Source: Strongylocentrotus droebachiensis | Taxonomy: Eukaryota > Echinodermata > Echinoidea > Camarodonta > Strongylocentrotidae | DNA length: 64,000 nt | NCBI GenBank assembly: GCA_035222895.1 | Contig: JAVYIG010006565.1 | Location: 51,722-115,721, forward strand | Direction: 5' to 3' | Shown here: positions 11,291-23,369 of the stretch, in pieces | How positions within the stretch are numbered: the stretch's first letter is position 1 | Layout: each line of letters starts with the position of its first letter | The notes under the pieces: model-generated | What the model was told of the DNA's origin: nothing | What the model saw: only the letters and a program-made list of their open reading frames with translations | Database searches by the model: none | Program-made: the position numbers and the translations under genes

Positions 11291-13400
11291 GACCTACCTG
11301 TACATGTATTCCCTTTTATTAGACAACCCTTTGTTCACAAAACTGACCTTATATACTCTCATTGAATGATCTGTCAACATTATAAATATTCGTTGACCGA
11401 GAGAAAGGTAGAAAATCAGATACGTTTTTGCTTTTGTTATTGTTCTATAATCCATAAAATGATCCCATGAAAATATCTTGGTAAATGTGCAACCGCCACG
11501 TGATCCATTATCCATTTTTTTTTTCTTCACAACTTTCAACTTTCGTTACCTATTGTAACCATTATGTTTGATTACTGTGAAAGAAGTCGTCTCATTTCGT
11601 TATTCATACGCCTATTAACCAGCTTTAACTAAATCACTCAGCTTAAAATATCGACGCTGGCATAATTGCTCAAAGTAAGCTTCTGTGATCGATGATACAC
11701 CAGCTAATAAACATACCAATGCAATTCAAATACAAAGAAATATAGGCGGATAAACTCAGCATGAATGCGTAATTTGATATGATATGAAGTAACGTATCAA
11801 AGCACTCGTCACGGCCCGAACCCTTCTCTCTGCAACGCGTACTCTTCGTGGCCGGGGGGCAGCAGGGGTCTCGATGCAGGAGGTTGGATCCTAATTGCCT
11901 CTCGCCCGGGGTGTCCAGCTTATGTCAAGGAGTCGAAAATCAATGCTCCGTAAAAAAGTAGAAGACTCCCCCTTTTTTTCTTTTCGTTACCTCTCACTCT
12001 TTCTTCATTCATGCCTGGCGCTCATATTGAAGTCAAGAACCACTTGCTCTCTAACCAACCACGCGCTCACAATTCTGTACAAAATTCAACTTGTAATGGT
12101 AAAGATTACTTGTTCTTCAGGGTGGCTAAAAATGTTACATTTCAAATTCCTTTTTGATATATAGACACATTTTATAAAACCATGATCGAGGGTCCTATTA
12201 ACGTCATAGCATATTCATCAAGGCCCCATCTTATAAAGAGTTGCGATTAGTCCGAATCAATCACATTCAAGTCCTCTAATCAATTGCAAGTTTGCAGTCT
12301 CCTATCTTTTATGTACATAGTAACTTGATATCAATCACAAACAAGTTCGAATTGAGGCATCTATTTATATTAAAGACGAGACCCTGGTATGCAGTTAGTT
12401 GTTTTAACATTACACTTCAAGAGGGATAATGAGGAATCGCAATCATTCAACCAGAGCAATTCACGGTTTAAAACTGTATCGGGAGTCATCTTCATGAGAT
12501 ATGAACATATCAGACATGCATTACCTTGCAGTGGACCGGTGACGATTTCTTTTTCTTTTCTTTTTGCTTTCTTTTATTTGGAAAGGGGGGGGGGGTAGTT
12601 AGGGGGGAATCCAAGCTTAATATAGTAATGGCCCCAACAATCTTTAAGCAATGCCCAACTCAAGGAATAGTTTGTCCATGTTGGCCGCAAACTGAGGCAA
12701 TTTTCTGTCCAATTATGACCACCTTAATAAAATATATTCACGAACAGGGTATAATTCCTAGAATTCGGGCAATGCTTCTTTACCCAGTATTTTAATGCCC
12801 ATTTTAATCATTTATACACAAGGAACAGTTTTTTTCAATTTTTCTTGAACATTACATCGTCTCTTGTGCAGTTGATTTAAAAAAGAACATCTAAAAGTTT
12901 TTTGTTATAAACAGATTTGTAGGTCTTCAAAAGGGACAACCATCTTTAATATAAAGTGGTTTTGTATTTGGTGCGTCTAAAGATGGCTTTAAAAAAAAAT
13001 GTGTACGTCCTTGTTGGTATGCATGTTTGCATAATCAGTGACATAAGGGCTCCGTGTAGAGATCAATCTAAAAAGGTCACATTAATTCGACACCTCTCAT
13101 TCCAACCAGATGTTTAATTCAGAGGGAAACAGTAGAAACCGTGTCATCGGAAACACACCTCTCAATATACCTGTCGACTAATTAAAGCATCGACTGTTGT
13201 AGCATAATCGCCTGACTCCGAAGATCCAGTTTCCGGAAAGTGAAGACGCCGAATCGCGAAGAGTCTGCATGAAGCAATCTCGTAAGTTAGAGCTGAGAGC
13301 AAGTCCCAGTTTTCGGGCTGAATGTGATCGATTCGAGACCTAGTTCCACACCTGCGACTCGATCGTGCCCATCTTCATGTGCTATTCTCTTTGTTACGTA
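11291..13400. other. Spacer with weak exon-like signals
   Basis: A minus-strand open stretch (11539-11294) starts with an ATG in good context (AAAATGGATAATGG). It ends at ACAG|GTAGGT, with another possible donor AAG|GTCAGT inside. Nothing downstream completes it. The rest contains a 10-G run near 12588 and no other supported feature. Confidence 0.25.
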
Positions 13401-13401
13401 G

Positions 13402-13481
13402 AATGAAGTCACGTGACTGCCATGTGACACTGAGTAACAGACATGGAACCTCATTGGTTCAATCATTCGTGATTTGAGAAG
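13402..13481 (+). other. Acceptor/donor-flanked 80-bp segment
   Basis: A strong pyrimidine tract (GCTATTCTCTTTGTTACGTAG) precedes it and GAGAAG|GTATGT follows. The best frame starts with ATG at its second base, but it meets a TGA just before the donor and the other frames also have stops. If it is an exon, it is untranslated or belongs to a non-coding transcript. Confidence 0.25.
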
Positions 13482-13942
13482 GTATGTCACTTGCGCGAGG
13501 TATAGTCATTGTAATCTTCATCGTATATGCATAAGCCCGGCTAACAAGAAAACAGAACTGCACTTCACCACACATCAGATCAGATCAAGTTATGGTAACA
13601 GCAACCTCTGAGTAATGTGAAACGCTGTGAATGATTTTACATTATGGAGAACTCTAGGAATATTTACACCTGATTCATAATACGGATGATAACAAATTGT
13701 GTGAAGTATCTCATCGAATTTCCATGCCAACTTGAAAGGGAGTATACACCAACCGCTTATTGTCATGTAGCGAAACTGAATTGTTGATATCAAGTATGAG
13801 TGTTGACATGATGAATTAAGCATTAAGGAATTGATCTCAGGGCTCTTACCAGATGAAATAATAATGATTTATCAAGGTATCACTATCAGTTCATACACAT
13901 TTATGTTTAAACATATTTCAGAGATAGAGGGATAGAACGCAG

Positions 13943-14111
13943 GAGGCGCGATGGTTCAATGGCAGAGCAATGATCTCGTAACCGGGAGGCCCCATGTTAA
14001 AAACCCTTTGGTAAGGCATTCATCCTCAACACCAAGTCCATCGGAGATAATGTACAGCCGTCGGTCCCGTAGTAACTTACCTATAACTTTCTTTCTTAGC
14101 AGACAGATAAA
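13943..14111 (+). repeat. tRNA-derived SINE, family A (truncated copy)
   Basis: Starts GAGGCGCGATGGTTCAATGG, a box-A-like tRNA head. It keeps the CCTTTGGTAAGGCATTCATCCTC and CTTTCTTAGCAGACAG blocks seen in the copies at 23745-23945 and 43845-44041. Part of the tRNA arm between box A and box B is missing. Confidence 0.75.
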
Positions 14112-14699
14112 ACAAACAAACGAACAAACAATATACATCCTGAGAATTTACAAAAGCATGTAAGACAGTACTCTATTTGTTTTCTTCTGAATGCTATGCA
14201 ATTATATTTCTGAAATGGGAAACTATTATCTGAGGTATATTATGTAGGTCAGTTGATATACATCACGTTAACCTAATTTTAGTGTCTTTTAGCCAACTTT
14301 AAATCACCTTTTGCAATGAATAGTCAGTGAACAAGGCAATACAAATATAATAAATAGAGCAGAAGTCTCCAAACTCTTCCCTTTCTAATCTGTTTCCGAT
14401 AACCTTATGATGCCAGAAGCGGGGATGTAGAAACAGGTTACTAATTGAAAGAAAACGCCGGGTGTTTTTACAAGGCAGGTGATGCCTTCATATTCTCGAT
14501 TCGCTACACTGACAATCGAGAGGCCGGAGCTGATGAAATAGGAGCGCGGACTAAGTAAAAGCAATTGTTTGCTGGCACCTGTGCAAGTACAAGATGCAAA
14601 TCGATCTCAAGTTCATGGATTGTGATCCCGATGGGAAAGTACTATATCTATAACACGAAGGGGAGATATGAAAAAAGGCATATAGAAAGAAGACGTTAA

Positions 14700-14935
14700 T
14701 GTGTATGCCAACTGTATTTGCAGGAGCATCTTGTATGGTGACGGATCCTGAATCTCATGCAAAAGGTCCGAGGTTCGATCCTATAGCTCGGTGCGTATAG
14801 TTGAGGTTCTTTACCCATATTGGGTGCCTCTTGACCCACTTGTATGTAACATGTTGAACTGGTACCTGGCAATGCTGGGGTCATGACAATTGCTGGGCCA
14901 ACATAGAACAGAATTAATTCCAAAAGAGGCTACTT
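14700..14935 (+). repeat. tRNA-headed SINE, family F
   Basis: A box-B-like GGTTCGATCC sits at about 14772, followed by a body of roughly 140 bases. I see no second full copy in the window, so the call rests on the tRNA-like head alone. It abuts the repeat at 14936. Confidence 0.4.
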
Positions 14936-15120
14936 TAAAGTTAAAGTTGAAGGGAAAGAAACGTTGTGGAATCGACCCGAAAAGGTTGATCATCTAGCAT
15001 ACAAGTATCGGTGTGTACTGCAAGGTTCTGGAATCAGCAAAATGATTAGAAACTTGGCCCAGTATTGGTAAAGTTACAAGCACTGTTCACAGAAAGATGT
15101 ATATGGGACTACACGATCAT
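14936..15120 (+). repeat. Partial copy of the 57.1-kb MITE family
   Basis: Shares long blocks with 57150-57300: AAAGGTTGATCATCTAGCAT, CAAGGTTCTGGAATCA and AGAAAGATGTATATGGGACT. The inverted-repeat ends present at 57.1 kb are not recognisable here, so this is a truncated or older copy. Confidence 0.65.
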
Positions 15121-16421
15121 GTGTCATAAAAGTCCTTCCTTATTTGTATGATGTTACATGCCATATTTAGAATATTAAGGATTGAAGAGCCATCCTTTTC
15201 AGGGAACATTTTTTTATATGATGTTCTTCCACAATTGCATAATACAATGATAACGCTCACAAATTATGTTTCACTTCTTCCCAGAACTCAACCTTCTCTT
15301 TAATTCCATATTACTAATAAGGAAGAGGGTTTCAAAGGCACTAATGATTGTGAGAGGGTAGACAATAAAACTGGAAAGAATTATTAGTGGTGACTCAGCG
15401 TACAAGAATAGATCTAATTATAGAGAAAGTTTAGAGATAGTCATTATCATTATTAGCCTGCGTTTTAGAGACCTCTCTCCCTCCCCCTGAACCATGAAAG
15501 AAAAACTGGATTTAAAGTTCAGAGTGGAAAGTGAAAAGATATTAAATGATGAAATATGTTTTCGACGAAATTCATCGGCCGCTGAAAATGATAACGCTTT
15601 CAATCATCGTAATGGTGATAGGCTTCATTGAAAAAGCAATTATTCTTCCCAATGTCATCCTTTGTTGGACGAATTGCATGAAGAACAAAAAACACAATAC
15701 TGACCGAAGCTATTAGCATTTCTGAATCGATGACTTCCTTCTCTGCATTCTGCTGTCAGCGCCAAAATATCGCGTTTTCTTAAAACTTATTATCATCATG
15801 ATAAGTGAATATGTCATTTCTGGAATACTGAATAATTGATTTGTTATCTTTTTTGTAACGATGTCCTTTTTCTATTCACTGCCCAGGGTTCGCTCTCCAG
15901 ACTATAATACTAATTGTCTCCGGCATTGATAGCGTGCTCTCGACGTTATTAAGAATATATGAAAAGATGGAAACTACCCATTGAAACTTATTGCATTTTG
16001 TATAGAATGGATGCATCATTATGAGCATATTTAAAGAGAACAACGGTGTACATGGCCTTGCTGTCAATATTGAACCTCAATGCGCTTTGAATTTGTAAGC
16101 CTTGAATTAGTGTATCTCCAAATTAAATAATTAAAACGACGACATTTCATTTTTATTACAAAATGTTTGACATAATGCAATATCCTTGTATATCGAATGT
16201 CGACAAGGAATAATTGAGTTCTGACGTAGAAGGAAAACATGTTAAGATAATATTTATTGCTTTATCTCCAGCTAAACACTCAAAACATATAAAATGAAGA
16301 TATTTGAACTTTACAAAAAGTACATTACTAGTATATTGTGTAGTGAATGCCTTAATCAATGTATAGTTGAGGCCAGTAGATTATTAAACTGAACCTACAC
16401 TTGTAATTTATAAACATTTCT
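15121..16421. other. AT-rich spacer with two weak terminal-exon-like signals
   Basis: On the minus strand, AATTCTTTCCAG at about 15377 is followed by an open stretch ending MELKRRLSSGKK-stop near 15273. On the plus strand, a strong tract ending CACTGCCCAG (15886) is followed by about 35 open codons. Neither has a partner exon or a convincing polyadenylation signal. Confidence 0.25.
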
Positions 16422-16775
16422 ATGTTGAACGCATAGCTGTCCATTTATTAAACATCGAAACATTCGAAAAAAAGAAAATCGAATTTCACCGTAATTACAT
16501 AGTGTGATATATTGTTATTATTATATTATTGTGTATGACGCATAGCTATAATTTAGATTGGCAGAGTAGTTAACCGTAGCTTAGCTTGTTCAGTACTGCA
16601 AAGTTGAAAGCATAATCGTTCATTCATTTCCGTTGAAACGTTTAAAACGGCAACGTGTGTATGTTTTCAGAAAACGTTTTGATATATCATATGGGTGAAG
16701 TGCATGACGTAAAGATATCCTTGACACTGGCAGAGTATTTAACAGTAGCTTAGCCTGCAATGTATCTACATGTTC
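16422..16775 (+). repeat. Diverged tandem duplication, ~181-bp unit
   Basis: Two head-to-tail units share GTTGAAxGCATA at their starts (16422 and 16603) and GGCAGAGTAxTTAACxGTAGCTTAGC at their ends, with numerous substitutions and small indels. Confidence 0.65.
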
Positions 16776-17029
16776 AAGGCCCGGTGATAATTACCACATG
16801 CACAAATCGTCTACAGAGGTGCCTTTTGCCGAAGCTATTTCATGCTTGGATGAACATTGCAATATCTGAGACGTATGCCGGGTGTCGGAAGAAGATGGTT
16901 AAGTCTTCCGAAACGAAAATAGCACTCTTAAAAATGCACAGGAAACATTATGAGTAATGTTTGTCTCATCGATTACATTCAGTAGATTAGGAACGAAATT
17001 GGAGACGACGAAACGCCAGAAGTGGCACG

Positions 17030-17460
17030 GAGCGTCTCTTTAGTGACTCCGAAGGCTACAATCAAAGATGTAGGTTTCGGACAGTATACCTGTTAATGAT
17101 GGAAATTATATTTGCTTAATGAGGCATTCAGATTTATAATTACCCCCTTAATACGTGAGAGGGTTCAACATTGTTAGCGAGAGTTTCTCCCCTTACACGA
17201 GTTATGATATGATATTTTGATTAGTCCGTTCTCCTTTACGGAGCCGCTCTTTAGAGAGTCCCAAGGCCACAAACACAATAGTATTTTTCTGACAGTTTGC
17301 CTGTTAATGGTGGAGATTATATTTGCTTAATGATGCATTTCGAGTTATAATTACTCCCCTTAATACGTGTACGTGACCACAATTGTTGGCGGGATTTCTT
17401 TCCCTTTCAGGAGACTAGGATCTGTCCTTTTGGTTATTAGTTTCTCCTTTACCTAATCAG
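17030..17460 (+). repeat. Tandem duplication, 211-bp unit
   Basis: The unit starting at 17030 (AGCGTCTCTTTAGTGACTCC) repeats at 17241 (AGCCGCTCTTTAGAGAGTCC). Both carry CTGTTAATGRTGGARATTAT, TTTGCTTAATGA and CTTAATACGTG blocks in order. Divergence is moderate. Confidence 0.8.
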
Positions 17461-18149
17461 TATTGACACCATCCACGAAAACCTTTGTTTAGATTAATAT
17501 GATTAGGAGAAACTTTGTAATTGTAATAATTGCAGGTTTTTCCTATGCATTACATCTACTTGTTTAAGAACATCAACCTCCCATATATGTGCTTATTTAT
17601 TTATGATTGTTAATTTCATTGAAAGGTGTTTCTCTTTTGTCACGATGAGGTGGATTTGTTTAATTTAAATAAGAGGGTGCGATTTCAGTACATTTTAAAA
17701 AGATTTTGCAAGAATAAAGATTTTGGGGACTTTTCACGTCACATCATCTTCTTATCGAGCCTGTGATGATTTTAGATTTATTTTTCGAGATGAATCTGAC
17801 ACCCCTAGAGGCATTCTCATCATGTAGATGGACAGTAGTTAATGTGACGATCAATAGCATAATCAGGCCAAAAGGCCCAGTCAAATAATAAGATGAGAAA
17901 AGTTTTAAATGAGGGGGCGGCGTCAAGTTTTATTGTTCATTATTAAAGAGAGATGTTGTCAACAACATGAATGTGATAAAAATGCTCTTAATTGGCAACA
18001 AGGGGGAGTATTATGTGTATCCAGCCGCTTGGGAGAAGGAGCCCTTTTAACCACAGAAAGGGGCGTTTAGAACCTTTAAGAATCTTTCCAGAATCATGAA
18101 GAAAGGGGGAGTAAGGAAACATGGAAAATTGAAAACACCCGGGGGGAAA
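17461..18149. other. AT-rich spacer
   Basis: No supported gene or structured repeat. Confidence 0.4.
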
Positions 18150-18187
18150 AGAATTGGATAGAGAGAGTGGTAGATAAAGATTGGGTT

Positions 18188-18219
<32 letters not shown>

Positions 18220-18372
18220 GGGGGAATGAAGAGAGAAAGGGGAGATAAGAAGAGAGGAAGGGGGAGAGAGGGATATAACATGAGAGAGAGAAAGAGAGAG
18301 GGGATAAAAAGAGAGACAGAGGATATATAATAAGAGAGAGAGAGAGAGGAGATATAAAAAAAGAGAGAGACG

Positions 18373-18403
<31 letters not shown>

Positions 18404-18455
18404 GAGAGAGAGTAAGAAGGGGAAAGAGAGAAGAGAGAGAAAAAGGGACAAAAAA
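18150..18455. repeat. (GA)n-rich purine block
   Basis: About 300 bases composed almost entirely of GA repeats with G and A runs. The 160-codon minus-strand frame over it is a Ser/Leu/Phe-rich translation of the repeat and not a gene. Confidence 0.95.
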
Positions 18456-19518
18456 AGATAGTTACGAAAGTTTCTACGGTTTAGCGCTGTGGAAAAATAG
18501 AGCTTACGTATGGCGACATTTACGTTCACACATTTTAACTAACTCAACCATGGGTGGGTATTGCCCGCCAACCAGAACAAATGAAATGTAAACACGTCAC
18601 AAGTAATCCCCGAATACAATTACCCCGTATTACGGATGAGCGACGTAGCGACTTAAAAAAAAACTTACCCCAAGAAATATTTTAAGTTATTCTGAGAGAT
18701 TTATTGTATTCTTGCACATTAGTCTACACGATTCCCCACCAAATTGTGTGAGAGAGGTATAACGAAATATATTCGTAGCATAATCATGATGATGTAAAGT
18801 TTCTCAGCACGACCTGGGCATAGCCATTTTTCTCGATAACATGACGTACTATGCGAAGTCGTTTATCAACTAAATGTATTCAAATTGATGGATGCTTCGT
18901 ATTCAGGTGTGTTTGGTGATGAAGTATTTCATTTACCTGCTATTATCCTTTGTACTATAATAATTGTCAGAACTCATTTTTGCATAAATAAGTTGATGCT
19001 CTTCTGGGGTGAAGGTTTCGTATAAATGGAATAGATTCGTCAACTGCAATATTTCTTCTTTTTTTTGTAATAAAAGAGTTTGAGTTCTCCCCCTTTTTAT
19101 CTATTTCTTATCAAATATAACAATTATTTAGTTCGCCTGGTACGTCACATTATCAAGAAAAAGATTGCGCAAATGTCATGCTAAAAAGAATTACATCATG
19201 CCAAGAATGTCTTTATTTATATATCTCTTGTACACTTTCGTAAGGAGTATTGTAAATCAAAAGGCAGGAATACATCTCATTCTGAAGCATACCTGCAACT
19301 TATTTGAGGTGGTGTTTTCTTTAAGCCAGTCTTTAATGAAAGTAATTTTTAACCACTCTTTTTCATTCCCCCCCCTCCCCCCCCCCCCCTCTCCACCCCC
19401 TCTCTCGTCCGGAACCCTCCTTCTTTTTATTGGTTCCCGTGTGTACATTGAGAAGTATCTACAAGAAGAAAATGAGATGTAAAATTCATTCCCGAATGTA
19501 GACTAACGCCTCATTATA
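18456..19518. other. Spacer with a lone copy of the 19.5-kb motif
   Basis: TACGGATGAGCGACGTAGCGAC at about 18630 is a single isolated copy of the motif that is tandemly repeated from 19519. A C-rich low-complexity tract occupies 19369-19410. Confidence 0.5.
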
Positions 19519-19735
19519 GATGAGCGACGTTTAGTCGTATTAAGTCATCATTCATGAAATAAACAAAATGTTTTCAGTTCTCACTTTAATGTATCAAATA
19601 TAAGTACGGATGAGCGACGTAAAGTCGGAAGTCATCATTCAGGTAAAAAGACAAGGTGTCTTTAGTTAAGCTCTCATTTGCCTGCATCAAAATGTAATTA
19701 CGGATGAGCGACGTAAAGCCATCATTCATGAAGAG
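19519..19735 (+). repeat. Three-copy tandem repeat, ~90-94 bp unit
   Basis: GATGAGCGACGTwwAG begins at 19519, 19609 and 19703. It is followed by a shared GTCATCATTCA block and AT-rich filler. An isolated copy of the head motif is about 0.9 kb upstream. Confidence 0.8.
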
Positions 19736-19844
19736 GAAAAATCTTTACCTTTCATTTTGATGCTTCAAAAAGACACTTTAATCCTGTCACGATTTGAAAG
19801 CTGGGGAAATGGAGGCTTTTAGTAGTGGAGAGACGGATCATGTT

Positions 19845-20280
19845 GAGCCACATTGAATATATAACGAGAGGGGTTTTCCCCTTGAATTAAATCAATTTTT
19901 CAGGTAACAGTAACGGATGTCTAAAACAGGATTTTTGTGACAAAGAAAATTATACAGAGAAAATAATGCAATGCTAAGCCTATTTACTTTTAAATGCCCA
20001 TTTTAAATAGTTAATAACTACGTCTATTACGGATTGATGAGGAGGGATTAATTATAAAGAGGAAGGAATTATAAGGAAGGAAGGATTATTGGAAGGGAGG
20101 AATTATGTCGAGCCACATTGAATAAGAAATGATGAGGGTGTTTCCCTTGAACCAAATCAATTTTTCAGGTAACTATAACAGATGTTGAAAACAGGATTAT
20201 TGTGACAGATTGTTATACAGAGAAAACTATGCTCTTTAAAATACACATTTAAGCTGGTCAATAACTACGTCTATGAATGA
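19845..20280 (+). repeat. Direct duplication, 265-bp spacing
   Basis: GAGCCACATTGAAT at 19845 and 20110 starts two similar blocks that share AATCAATTTTTCAGGTAAC, GAAAACAGGAT and AATAACTACGTCTAT. The first copy is followed by a short AGGAAGGAATTA-type insert. Confidence 0.75.
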
Positions 20281-20875
20281 TGCAACATTAAAATAATGTC
20301 TTCATACCTAAATGGGTTGGAGACATCAGGGATGATTGAGGATCTAAGATCTGACATTATCATTATTGAAATGTGCGAACATTACAAAGATATTACGTAA
20401 TCCGAACGTGTTTAACATGCGATATACAATACGCTATTGAAAGAAAGGTATTTCCCGGCACGTTCGATATTGAAACTGGAATTAATAACGCAGCTAATGA
20501 GATCCTCGTTAGGTAACAGGCTAAAGCACTATTTCTTATTGTGAACAATGATTATGTACCGCCGTCATTATTTTCTTACGCCGATTGGAACATACGATAG
20601 CCACTTCAACTCCGGGCTTCTATTTCCTTCGTAAAGTTAAGTATAGTCTTGAAACGGGGTAGGTATCTAAAGTGCATGGGTAACGAGTTGTTCTATCACA
20701 TTAATTGTAATTGTAATTGTACTCTAATCACCATCAGATCAATATTTCAATTAGTGGATGCTGATGTAAGTACTTAGAGAGTATTGGAAAATTCAATTTG
20801 TCTTGCGCCGGTAATGAAACCGTACTGTATAATTTTGCATTTTGTTTCGATCCATTAGTCATCTCACCGCCTTTT
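20281..20875. other. Spacer
   Basis: No supported feature. A good isolated donor-like GAT|GTAAGT at about 20766 has no matching exon. Confidence 0.35.
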
Positions 20876-21218
20876 CAGTTTCTTCCTCTCTCTCTCTCCT
20901 TCTTTCTCTATTGCTACTATCTCATTATTCTCTATTTCACCTTGTTTCCCCCTCCCTCCCACTGCCTTTTCCTATATCGCTCCATCTTTCTCTCTCCCTC
21001 TATCAACCTCACCCTCCTTTCCTTTTCTTCTGTCTCTCCGCCCCCCCCCCCTATTTCCCTCTTCCTACCACTCCCTTTCCCCCTCTCTCTATCTCTTTTA
21101 TTCTCCATCTATCTCGGGTTTTTCCTCTTTATTACCTTTACATCGGATTTCTTTTATTTTTCGTCTACTTTAGATATGAACTTCTTTAAAATGTCTTAAT
21201 GTCCTTATCCATATGTCT

Positions 21219-21251
<33 letters not shown>

Positions 21252-21275
21252 TTTTCCTCTCTCTTTGTTTGACTG
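20876..21275. repeat. Pyrimidine (CT)-rich block
   Basis: A long CT-dominated region with an uninterrupted (CT)n core at about 21220-21245 and a C-run near 21033. The open frames over it are low-complexity translations. Confidence 0.9.
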
Positions 21276-21923
21276 TGTGTCTGTGTGTCTGTTTGTCTGT
21301 ATATTGTATGTAATGTCTCTTTCTTTCTCTTGCTCTTATTCTCTTCACTCCAGCCACCCCACTCCCGTGATATTAGAATAATCTGACCGATTCATATAAA
21401 CCTTGTGGCACATTTAAAATTCATTCTGCAGATGCGAGCTATAGCTCTTGGCACCCCCCCCCCCCCCTCCGCCCTCGATCATAGAGTAGCTATAATACAC
21501 GCTAACGCCTCGTCGCCTAGACAAAATCCCACCACTGTGATATAAGGGAGGGGGCAGAACCATTAGAAATCAGGTGGCATGACAGAAATAGTTATTGTAG
21601 ATGGGCATAATTTCCGTAATTCGATTAAACCCATTTCAATTTCCTTTGGCTCTTTTGAGAATGCCCGTTTGATATTTCCCTTAATTGAATCATAAAGATG
21701 CATTTCCACGAACCCGATATGGAAAAGGAAACGACCAATTCTATACTAACATAACAAGAATAAGGGATATGGTTACTGCTGGAGATAAAGCAAATACATT
21801 TACACACGCGTGATGAATGGTAAACGAAAACATTATTATAAGAATCACCCTTAAAATCTGTTTTGCTTCTATAACTTCCAGTGTTGATATCATGTGCACG
21901 ATCTGGATATGAAAAAAAAAAGA
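21276..21923. other. Spacer
   Basis: Contains a 14-C run (21454-21467). No gene supported. Confidence 0.4.
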
Positions 21924-22487
21924 TTAAAGGGATAGTTGAGTTCTGTTTTCAGACCGCAAATGCCTTCAAAGTGCATGGTTATTGCTCTTATTCTTATCTA
22001 TGACATTTCTAGTGCCCTTTTAGAACCTAAAATTGCTATGAAGGTAATTTTAGACCCCAAAATGTGTGAAATTTAGCCAATACGATCATACCAATTCAGC
22101 TCCACTTTCTAAAAAATACGTTGACCATTAATTAATTATTTAATTAAAAATAACAATACATGTGCCGGCTGGTTGTGCGTAATAAAACCAACACGAAAAT
22201 GCCAACAAAAAAGCCAACATCGGCATTGGCTGAAATACGACGTAAAAGGCGCTATCTCGTTTTGTTAACGGTTTTTGAAATTATCTAATATTTGTGGTGG
22301 TACACAAGTATTAGAAATCGTTATATTTATGGATATTTCAGCCGTCTCTGAACCGATTTTGATCAAACAAAGATGATTTTGTCGTTTAAATTGTATGTTC
22401 TTTCAAATTTGACACTCAGTTTTTCATTATCTCACAAAAATTATTTTGTGTAGCGCCCTCTGCAACAGAACTCAACTATCCCGTTAA
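21924..22487. mobile_element. TTAA-flanked MITE, ~560 bp
   Basis: TTAA occurs at both borders (21924-21927 and 22484-22487). Inside them are terminal inverted repeats: GGGATAGTTGAGTTCTGTT on the left, CAGAACTCAACTATCCC on the right. Precise TTAA target use is characteristic of piggyBac- and Kolobok-type transposons. The interior is non-coding, with an AATTAATTATTTAATTAA palindromic patch. The right border coincides with the end of an exon-like minus-strand segment. Confidence 0.9.
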
Positions 22488-22579
22488 GAAATCGTTGTGT
22501 TTCCATGAGAGTCACAACAAAATCCTTCCAAATCGACATATCATATTCATAAAGCTTCCCAGCTTTCAATACGAAATAC
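22488..22579 (-). CDS. Candidate exon with PH-domain-like strand motif, cut by a MITE
   Basis: On the minus strand the acceptor is excellent: a GATTTTTCTTTCTTTTTCC tract, then ATTTAG at 22580. The frame entered after two bases of a codon reads YFVLKAGKLYEY…, then DMSIWKDF and TLMETQRFL. R/K-Y/W-F-V-L-K-x-G-x-L-x-Y-Y is the classical β1-β2 signature of pleckstrin-homology domains, so the first twelve residues fit well. The rest does not clearly follow the PH pattern. The open frame crosses exactly into the right end of the TTAA MITE and stops inside it, at 22441. The MITE therefore either interrupts an old exon or supplies a new C-terminus. Flanking exons were not identified, and chance similarity is possible. 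Confidence 0.35.
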
Positions 22580-22716
22580 CTAAATGGAAAAAGAAAGAAA
22601 AATCTATCTTCACTTTTCAACTTGAGCTTTAACTTTATCATTATCCCAACGTTGGCGTGTATAATTGTCCAGATAATCAACAAATAACAGCATTTTAAAA
22701 AATTGTATTTTTTTTT

Positions 22717-22933
22717 GGGGGGGGGGGGGAATGGGTGGGTAGGGGTGGTATACTTCCATTATTTGATTAATGTATGCAGACCGTGTGTGGGGGGGGGGAT
22801 TAAAAGGGAAAAAAGCATGATTATGTCCCCATTTTATAATTCCTCTAATATTCTCTTCACTCTCCTGCTACATGTCCTATAGATCTATAAGGGAATCGCA
22901 CACCTCCTTTTTTATAGGGGGGGGGGGGGGGGG
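22717..22933. repeat. Three poly-G runs
   Basis: G-runs of 13, about 9 and 17 bases (22717-22729, around 22790, 22917-22933) lie within 220 bases on the same strand. Together they could form inter-run G-quadruplexes. Confidence 0.9.
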
Positions 22934-23369
22934 TTCTAGCATTATCATTGACTCATTCATCTAAATTCCCATTTTAATGAATGTCTATCGAATGTTCGCT
23001 CTAATAATCTCCTGACTTCAAACAAGATGTCCCTAGATGATCATGACTCATGGATTTCAGTGTTTTATGTACACGATGTTCCCGAGATCATGTCTCTCTA
23101 AATAAACAAAATTAACAATGGAATGAATACCGTAGTCCCTGGTGGAAAGTGGTCCGTCGTCGCGATTCTAAATTAAGGGTGCATAAACATTTAGCAGATG
23201 CATACATGGGTAATGATAATGTAAATGTTTCACCCACGCAGCTCACGGACCTCGGAAAGTTTGGAGCATCCCTACAAAGGCGTATTCCAGGCGACTTATT
23301 TTTTGTATGTGTTTCAACAATGAAATGTTTTAAATGTTCATGCTTTTTGCGGTCGCAGAGCCGATAATA
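22934..23369. other. Spacer
   Basis: A plus-strand open frame (23149-23367) contains an acceptor-like TTTCACCCACGCAG but no good donor. It is not called. Confidence 0.3.

Noticed and set aside
18047-18529. 160-codon minus-strand open frame
   Set aside because: It is a translation of a (GA)n/(CT)n microsatellite into Ser/Leu/Phe repeats.
19519-19735. CRISPR array
   Set aside because: Only three units with diverged repeats, an AT-rich eukaryotic context and no cas genes.
20798-21199. 133- and 115-codon open frames
   Set aside because: Low-complexity translation of a CT-rich tract.
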